Of a stretch of 6,049 bases of DNA, positions 1 through 4,113 are shown one piece after another. How positions within the stretch are numbered: the stretch's first letter is position 1; each line of letters opens with the position of its first letter. Source of the DNA: Chloroflexi bacterium UBA4733 (lineage in GTDB: Bacteria > Chloroflexota > UBA4733); the NCBI GenBank assembly GCA_002404055.1, contig DHIZ01000261.1:1872-7920 (forward strand), given 5' to 3'. The translations under genes were made by a program, and so were the position numbers. The notes below the pieces were generated by a model, which saw only the letters and a list, made by a program, of their open reading frames with translations, did not search any database and was not told the origin of the DNA.

Positions 1-58
1 AGTTATGGCCACATGCTTAGCAGTCGCAGCAGGCTGTACCATGACGAGCGGACAAGCA

Positions 59-88
59 CTGACGCTGAACGGTGCATGAGTGGATAGT
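59..88 (+). promoter_or_regulatory. Weak candidate promoter for the molybdopterin oxidoreductase gene
   Basis: CTGACG at 59-64 and GATAGT at 83-88 are separated by 18 bp, and each matches four of six bases of the sigma-70-type hexamers. Transcription would start near 95, giving a leader of about 95 nt. The match is much poorer than those in front of the other two genes and could be chance in this GC-rich DNA; the gene may instead be read from a promoter outside the window. Confidence 0.25.
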
Positions 89-181
89 GTCGACCCCTGC
101 CACCATCGGGGACCCGTCCATCGGCAGTCGATGACGTACAGTGTCCCTCGACTGGCAGGACTACAGGCGAGCGGGCTGCGC

Positions 182-186
182 AGGAG
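182..186 (+). promoter_or_regulatory. Shine-Dalgarno site that bears on the start choice
   Basis: AGGAG lies only 3 nt before the ATG at 190 but 9 nt before the in-frame ATG at 196. Spacing favours the second ATG, which would shorten the protein by two residues. Both starts are in the same frame, so the product is otherwise unchanged. Confidence 0.6.
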
Positions 187-189
187 AAG

Positions 190-2001
190 ATGGCGATGAT
201 TGCGAAAACTGACGGAGATGGCGCCCTCCTCGCCTGGGCTCAGGCGACGATCGAAAGCGTGTATGCGAGCGGACTCGCGCTGGGGCTGATGTTCTGGGCC
301 AGACAGTCGCTTCAGATTCGCACGCTGCCCGAACGCGTCATGGAAGCGGTCCTGCGCCTGGTGCCACCGGCGCAGTTTGAGGCCAGCATTGATCGGTTCG
401 GTCCCGCTGGTAAGGATTACGCCCTGTATGTCACTACGGCAGGAGTGTTCGTTACGCTCGTCCTCATCGGTGTATTGGCGCTGAGGTTCACGACTCGCCC
501 AGCCAGCCTGCTTGCCCTGGGCCTGGCACTCTATCTCCTCGCCATGGCGGTGATCGCCCCGCTGACGGGCGCCGGGGCCTTCGCCACCGGCCTGTTCGTG
601 AATCCGCTGTTGAGCAATGCCATTTCCCTCGGCATTGGGATGGCCTACGTCGCGGTGCTCCTCTGCGCGCAACTGATCAGCCCGGTGTGGCCGTCGGTGA
701 AGCACGTACCCTCCGCTGTAGCGGGCGCCAACACGGCTCGACGCGCGCTGTTCACCAGCCTGGCGGTGAGCGCGGTGAGCTTTGTCGTGACGCTCGTCAC
801 CGGACGGTCCAGCGGGCGCATAGCGAGCAACTTACCGATAGCTTCGGCGCCGACTGCTTCCGTGCCTACCCCCTCAGCCACTGAACCCGTGGCGCCTGGG
901 CCGGCCAGCGCTCCGCTCGCGACCCAGGCGCCAACGGTGACTCCAGCAGGCCTCCCAACCGTGGCTGCTCCAGAAGTGCCTCCTCCGGCAGTATCGCCAA
1001 CATCCACCCCCGGCTACCCGGAGGCGCCGCCGGAGCGGCCGCTCCGGCGGGACAAGGATGGTGCGCTCCTGGCCGTCAGAAAGGAGAAGGGGCAGCTTCA
1101 GACGCTCATCCAACGCAACAGCGACTTCTATGTGGTAACCAAAAATGCCGGCGGCGACCCGGTGCTTTCCGCCCGCGATTGGCGGCTGATCGTCGACGGG
1201 GCGGTCAATCGACCGGTGCAATTGGACTACCAGACCTTACGGCAACTCCCGGCGGTGAGCGTCGCCAAGACCCTGGAGTGCATCTCCAACCTCACGGCCA
1301 AGTGCGAGTTGACCAGTTTTGGCTGTGATTTGATTAGCACTGCCCAGTGGACCGGAGCGCGACTTACCGACGTGCTGGCTCTGGCAGGCGGCATGAAGCC
1401 GGGGGTTGTGACCATCGCTGCCATCAGCGCTGATGAGTACAGTAGCGCGTTGCCGTCCGATGCAGCGACCGATCCCGAGGTGCTCCTCGTGTATGCTATG
1501 AACGGTCAGGTGCTCCCTCGGGAGCACGGCTTCCCAGTACGCCTGCTCGCGCCCGGCCGCTACGGGCTGAAGAACGCCAAATGGCTGGTGAATCTCCGGC
1601 CCATGACGCAGCAGTACGTGGACTGGTGGGGGCAGCGCAACTGGAGTCAAACCGCTGTCGTGAAGACGATGTCGCGCATCGATGTCCCGGTGGCAGGCGC
1701 CCGACTACAGGCGGGCTCCCAGCAGATGAGTGGCATTGCCTATGCCGGCACGCGCGGCATCGCCAAAGTCGAGTTCAGCAGTGACGGGGGCAAGACCTGG
1801 CAGGTGGCCACGCTCACGCCGGGACCGGGGAGAGACACATTCCTGCAATGGGAGGGCACGTTTCGCATTGACGCCGGCGTACCGGCGACACTGGTGTCAC
1901 GGGCCACAGACGGGAGCGGCCAACTCCAGGCCGAGCAGTTCAGCCTGCCGCAGCCCAATGGTGGGATGGGTTGGGATAGCATCGCCGTGGAGGCAGTCTG
2001 A
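190..2001 (+). CDS. Membrane-anchored molybdopterin-dependent oxidoreductase, sulfite oxidase fold
   Basis: A 603-residue protein in three parts. Residues 1-205 form a membrane domain with clear hydrophobic segments near 81-99, 106-127, 144-164 and 185-203, plus a weaker one near 22-37. Five segments would place the C-terminus outside the cell. Residues 218-286 are a Pro/Ala/Thr linker. Residues 300-480 match the oxidoreductase molybdopterin-binding domain: the expected molybdenum-ligating cysteine is C364 in LECISN, followed by WTGARLTDVL (387-396) and GFPVRLLAPGRYGLKNAKWL (447-466). Residues 494-600 resemble the Mo-cofactor oxidoreductase dimerisation domain (VEFSSDGGKTWQ, 527-538). No cytochrome b5 or haem domain is present, so electrons would have to go to a separate carrier. 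The GNR signature that follows the ligand cysteine in classical sulfite oxidases is replaced by ISN, so sulfite as substrate is not established. C372 and C379 sit just after the ligand and could pair. ATG 190 is used here, although ATG 196 has better ribosome-site spacing. No partner redox gene is adjacent. Confidence 0.94.
   Translation: MAMIAKTDGDGALLAWAQATIESVYASGLALGLMFWARQSLQIRTLPERVMEAVLRLVPPAQFEASIDRFGPAGKDYALYVTTAGVFVTLVLIGVLALRFTTRPASLLALGLALYLLAMAVIAPLTGAGAFATGLFVNPLLSNAISLGIGMAYVAVLLCAQLISPVWPSVKHVPSAVAGANTARRALFTSLAVSAVSFVVTLVTGRSSGRIASNLPIASAPTASVPTPSATEPVAPGPASAPLATQAPTVTPAGLPTVAAPEVPPPAVSPTSTPGYPEAPPERPLRRDKDGALLAVRKEKGQLQTLIQRNSDFYVVTKNAGGDPVLSARDWRLIVDGAVNRPVQLDYQTLRQLPAVSVAKTLECISNLTAKCELTSFGCDLISTAQWTGARLTDVLALAGGMKPGVVTIAAISADEYSSALPSDAATDPEVLLVYAMNGQVLPREHGFPVRLLAPGRYGLKNAKWLVNLRPMTQQYVDWWGQRNWSQTAVVKTMSRIDVPVAGARLQAGSQQMSGIAYAGTRGIAKVEFSSDGGKTWQVATLTPGPGRDTFLQWEGTFRIDAGVPATLVSRATDGSGQLQAEQFSLPQPNGGMGWDSIAVEAV
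841..1047 (+). other. Sequence encoding the Pro/Ala/Thr-rich linker of the oxidoreductase
   Basis: Residues 218-286 of the oxidoreductase consist mostly of Pro, Ala, Thr, Ser and Val, with no predicted secondary structure. They separate the membrane domain from the catalytic domain and probably hold the enzyme away from the membrane. The last third of this stretch contains the perfect DNA palindrome at 1027-1050. Confidence 0.8.
1027..1050. repeat. Perfect 24-bp palindrome inside the oxidoreductase gene
   Basis: The half-site CCGCCGGAGCGG is followed directly by its exact reverse complement, with no loop, centred on a GCGGCCGC core. It lies in the linker-coding part of the gene and encodes PPERPLRR, so amino-acid constraint is probably low. 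It could form a strong RNA hairpin or DNA cruciform within the coding region. It may equally be chance in very GC-rich linker codons; no second copy is seen in the window. Confidence 0.85.
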
Positions 2002-2058
2002 AAAGACGGAGATGATCGACTTACCGCCCACTTAAGCCTTCTCTTGTGGGCCGGCGAG

Positions 2059-2078
2059 CGACAGCAGGTGTCGTTTTT
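2059..2078 (+). terminator. Short candidate intrinsic terminator of the oxidoreductase gene
   Basis: CGACA (2059-2063) and TGTCG (2069-2073) pair around a five-base loop GCAGG and are followed directly by five T (2074-2078). The stem can be lengthened by a G-U and an A-U pair if the first two T are used. The stem is short for an intrinsic terminator, so efficiency may be modest. It lies 58 nt after the stop codon. A separate GCCCAC/GTGGGC hairpin at 2026-2051 precedes it but has no T-tract. The T-tract runs into the -35 hexamer of the next promoter. Confidence 0.4.
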
Positions 2079-2105
2079 GACAGTGTCGGCAGCAGCGCGT
2101 ATACT
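2077..2105 (+). promoter_or_regulatory. Near-consensus sigma-70-type promoter for the propeller membrane protein
   Basis: A perfect -35 hexamer TTGACA (2077-2082) is followed after exactly 17 bp by TATACT (2100-2105), five of six matches to the -10 consensus. Transcription would start near 2112, about 200 nt before the ATG at 2316. This is the best promoter match in the window and implies substantial housekeeping-type expression unless the leader or a repressor limits it. Confidence 0.75.
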
Positions 2106-2315
2106 CTTGTTCGTTGCCCTGGGCCGATCTCGATGGCGACTTCAGCACGTTTATCCGCCTCTACAGGTTGGCACACTGGCCCCATTGCTTCACCGAGGGT
2201 GTTTCGTTCAAGGATGTATCGTGGCTAATCGGGAGGTGGGCGTCGGCTTCACTACTCCCGTGCCATCGTCGCGTCAGCAGCCAGCCGCCGCTGAGCCCGT
2301 AATCTTAGTCATCCG
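2106..2315 (+). other. Long leader between promoter and propeller membrane protein gene
   Basis: About 200 nt separate the predicted transcription start from the ATG at 2316. I recognise no riboswitch or T-box in it. A frame from TTG 2114 to TAA 2300-2302 stays open for 62 codons (beginning LPWADLDGDFSTFIRLYR after the start is read as Leu), but it has no ribosome site and I do not recognise the product; it may be chance or a decayed remnant. A shorter frame from GTG 2221 with a good ribosome site is listed separately. Confidence 0.55.
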
Positions 2316-2319
2316 ATGA
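2221..2319 (+). CDS. Possible 32-residue leader ORF overlapping the next gene by ATGA
   Basis: GTG at 2221 is preceded by AAGGA (2210-2214) at a spacing of 6 nt, a good Shine-Dalgarno arrangement. The frame runs to TGA at 2317-2319, whose bases overlap the ATG (2316-2318) of the following gene in the form ATGA, typical of translational coupling. The product would start MANREVGVGFTTPV and end AAEPVILVIR; it has no recognised domain. The next gene has no Shine-Dalgarno site of its own, so coupling would explain how it is translated. The case rests on arrangement only: short open frames are common by chance in GC-rich DNA and there is no conservation evidence here. Confidence 0.27.
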   Translation: MANREVGVGFTTPVPSSRQQPAAAEPVILVIR

Positions 2320-4046
2320 GCGATGATCGTCCAGCGCAGGACCCACGGGAACGTCTGGCGGAGCTGTGGGCCCAGCGCCAGAAGCTTCCGCCAGGCGCAC
2401 GGGGCGACCGGTCCGATAGTGCGAACCAGCAGGCAGCCGCGGCGGAGAACGGCGAGGCGCCGCTGCCGCCGAGCCCGGCCGAGGCTGCTCCGGCGCCACA
2501 GCCTCCCCCAGCCGTGCCCGCTGTGCCTTCGCAGGCCGACTTGGAGCGCCGCCTCGCCGTGATGGCTGCCCAGGAACGCCGGCTGGCTCGTCTCGAGCAG
2601 CGGTTATCTCAACAGCTTGCCAGCCTCGAGCAGCCGTTGTCTCAACGGCCGCAAGACGTGACAGCAGCGGTTCACCGTCCCTCGCCGCCGCTGTCGGAAT
2701 CACCATCGCCGCCGCAGCCGGCGTCACCACCGCTGCGAGAGGGAACGGACTCGCAGCGGCCGATCCTGATGCAGGAAGCAAGTCCGTCGGGGCCGGATGA
2801 TCGGCGTCTGCGGGTTCTGCTCTGGTTGGCCCTCCCGCTTGTCGTGTTGGTGTTGGCATTGCTTGTCGTCGTGGCGCTGGCGAGGCATGGTGTAGGGCGG
2901 ACGTCGGGGCCAGCGTTGGCGACGGCTGCACCGTCGTCGGTCACAGCCGGCGCAGCGGCGGCTGCCACCAGCGCGCCCGTCGCGACCTCGACCGCAAGCG
3001 CGGTGCTGGCAGCGAAGAGCGGTGTACCCACGGTCGCACCACTCGTAGTCGCGACTGCTACCGTCACGGCGGCTACTGCCAGCGCCACACCTGTGTCTGG
3101 GAGCGCAGTGGGTGGCGGCAGTACAACGACAACTGCCGGTGCGGCCGCGCCGTTGACCATAGCGGCAACCATGACGGTGGGGCAGTCGCTCTGTGACCTG
3201 GCGGTGGACGACACAGGGCAGCGCCTGTATGCCACTGACGGCGGACCGAACCAGTTACTGGTGCTGGACCCGGCGACGAAGCAGCAGGTGGGACGTTTCG
3301 ATCTGGGCGACTCCCTGTGTAGCATCGCCCTCGATCAGCAAAGCCAGACGGTCTATGCACCGACGTGGCGCCGTACCGGACCGAACACATACGACAGCAG
3401 CCGGGTGCAGGTAGTCAACCTGACCACGGGCGCCATCCGGACTATCGCCGACAACCAGTTTCCGACCGGTCCGTTCTTCGACGAGCAGAAGCGAGTGCTC
3501 TACGTCGGCAATACGGCGACGGCAAGCCTGTTCACGGTCGATGTGGCGACGGGGACGACGCATACCGTCGCCTTGCCCGTCAAGGTGAATCGCGTAGCGG
3601 TATCCTCGCAGAACGGCGATCTGTATCTGGCCAGCCCCGAGGGCGATGCGGTGCTCGTGCTCGATCCGACCGGCGGCAGCGTGGTGGCGACGTTGCGTGT
3701 TGGGCAACGCCCCTGGGCGGTGGCGGCTGATCCGAAGACGGGGAGAATCCTCGTATCCTCCGAGCTCTCCGGCGGCGTGTCACTCATCGATCCTGCCACC
3801 AATCAGATCATTCGGACGACGCCGACGGGGAGCCATCCGCGCAATCTAGCCGTCGACGGCGTACACGACCGCTTCTATGTGCTCAACACAGCCGATCGTA
3901 CAGTGAGCGTGCTGGACGCCGACGGAAGGCTACTGAGCACGTCGGCGCCGTTGCCGGGTGCCGAGGATCTGTCCGGTATCGCCGTGGCCGGCCAGACGGG
4001 GCAAGTGTTTGTCGTGAGCAAAACGCACATCTATACCCTGAAATAG
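2316..4046 (+). CDS. Single-pass membrane protein with external YVTN/YncE-type beta-propeller
   Basis: A 576-residue protein of unknown role. Residues 1-165 are cytoplasmic: a charged start (DPRERLAELWAQRQKLP, 9-25), Pro/Ala-rich stretches (48-72, 122-143) and a predicted coiled coil at 74-111. One hydrophobic helix spans about 167-188 with no signal cleavage site. An Ala/Thr/Ser/Val linker (196-283) leads to a propeller at about 284-576, with units of roughly 42 residues carrying the pattern hydrophobic-D-P-A-T-G/N then a next-blade IAV strand (for example VLVLDPTGGSVVATL, 446-460; SLIDPATNQIIRT, 489-501). I count seven blades, the last completed by the first strand near 280-287. Such propellers (YncE-like, YVTN) usually bind ligands or proteins and are not themselves a proof of enzymatic activity. 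The only two cysteines, C293 and C335, occupy equivalent positions in blades 1 and 2. ATG 2316 is the first possible start after an in-frame TGA at 2292-2294; no Shine-Dalgarno site precedes it. A sensor or surface scaffold are both possible. Confidence 0.9.
   Translation: MSDDRPAQDPRERLAELWAQRQKLPPGARGDRSDSANQQAAAAENGEAPLPPSPAEAAPAPQPPPAVPAVPSQADLERRLAVMAAQERRLARLEQRLSQQLASLEQPLSQRPQDVTAAVHRPSPPLSESPSPPQPASPPLREGTDSQRPILMQEASPSGPDDRRLRVLLWLALPLVVLVLALLVVVALARHGVGRTSGPALATAAPSSVTAGAAAAATSAPVATSTASAVLAAKSGVPTVAPLVVATATVTAATASATPVSGSAVGGGSTTTTAGAAAPLTIAATMTVGQSLCDLAVDDTGQRLYATDGGPNQLLVLDPATKQQVGRFDLGDSLCSIALDQQSQTVYAPTWRRTGPNTYDSSRVQVVNLTTGAIRTIADNQFPTGPFFDEQKRVLYVGNTATASLFTVDVATGTTHTVALPVKVNRVAVSSQNGDLYLASPEGDAVLVLDPTGGSVVATLRVGQRPWAVAADPKTGRILVSSELSGGVSLIDPATNQIIRTTPTGSHPRNLAVDGVHDRFYVLNTADRTVSVLDADGRLLSTSAPLPGAEDLSGIAVAGQTGQVFVVSKTHIYTLK
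2592..2646 (+). repeat. 33-nt tandem duplication in the coiled coil
   Basis: A 22-nt segment at 2592-2613 recurs at 2625-2646 with two mismatches, a period of 33 nt or 11 residues. It encodes LEQRLSQ and then LEQPLSQ. Eleven residues is a natural coiled-coil period (three helical turns), so the duplication would lengthen the coil without breaking its phase, although the proline in the second copy would weaken the helix at its end. Confidence 0.75.
2901..3164 (+). other. Sequence encoding the Ala/Thr/Ser linker of the propeller membrane protein
   Basis: Residues 196-283 are almost only Ala, Thr, Ser, Val and Gly, with no motif. They lie between the membrane helix and the first propeller strand and would act as a flexible stalk, possibly O-glycosylated. 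Long antisense open frames over this stretch are by-products of its codon composition. Confidence 0.8.
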
Positions 4047-4113
4047 GGCCGCCCAGGCAACAGCATACCGGCCTCGCGACCCCTGCAGCCCGCCGCGCAA
4101 GCGTGAGACGCGC
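4047..4113. other. Convergent gap with a small hairpin, no clear terminator
   Basis: The two flanking genes end facing each other 67 nt apart. GCGT (4101-4104) and ACGC (4108-4111) can pair around a three-base loop, with an alternative AAGCG/CGCTT pairing over the same bases. Neither strand has a T-tract after it, so I cannot call an intrinsic terminator; termination here may be factor-dependent or occur inside the opposite gene. Confidence 0.4.

Larger units (their letters stand above)
1..189. other. 5' flank without a convincing gene
   Basis: No frame across this stretch gives a supportable complete gene. One + frame is open from the left edge to a TGA at 77-79 and reads VMATCLAVAAGC then TMTSGQALTLNGA. 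This could be the end of an upstream gene or a decayed fragment; a faint likeness to the tail of fasciclin domains is discussed under findings. The frame of the downstream gene has a stop at 85-87 and no ATG, GTG or TTG between it and 190, so that gene cannot be extended upstream. The rest is best read as the promoter and leader of the gene that follows. Confidence 0.5.

Noticed and set aside
2026..2051. GCCCAC/GTGGGC inverted repeat as the main terminator
   Set aside because: The stem is 6 bp with a 14-nt loop and no T-tract follows. The hairpin at 2059-2078 is the better candidate.
2114..2302. 62-codon frame from TTG 2114 in the leader
   Set aside because: It starts within a few bases of the predicted transcription start with no ribosome site and no family I recognise. 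Noted in the leader entry only.
2044..2319. 91-codon frame from TTG 2044 through the gap
   Set aside because: Its start lies upstream of the predicted promoter and it has no ribosome site. Only its last 33 codons, from GTG 2221, are kept as a low-confidence candidate.
2305..3325. Long - strand frames of 208 and 217 codons opposite the propeller membrane protein
   Set aside because: They lie over the Pro/Ala and Ala/Thr linkers, where GC-rich codons leave all frames open. Their products are low complexity and no ribosome site was found.
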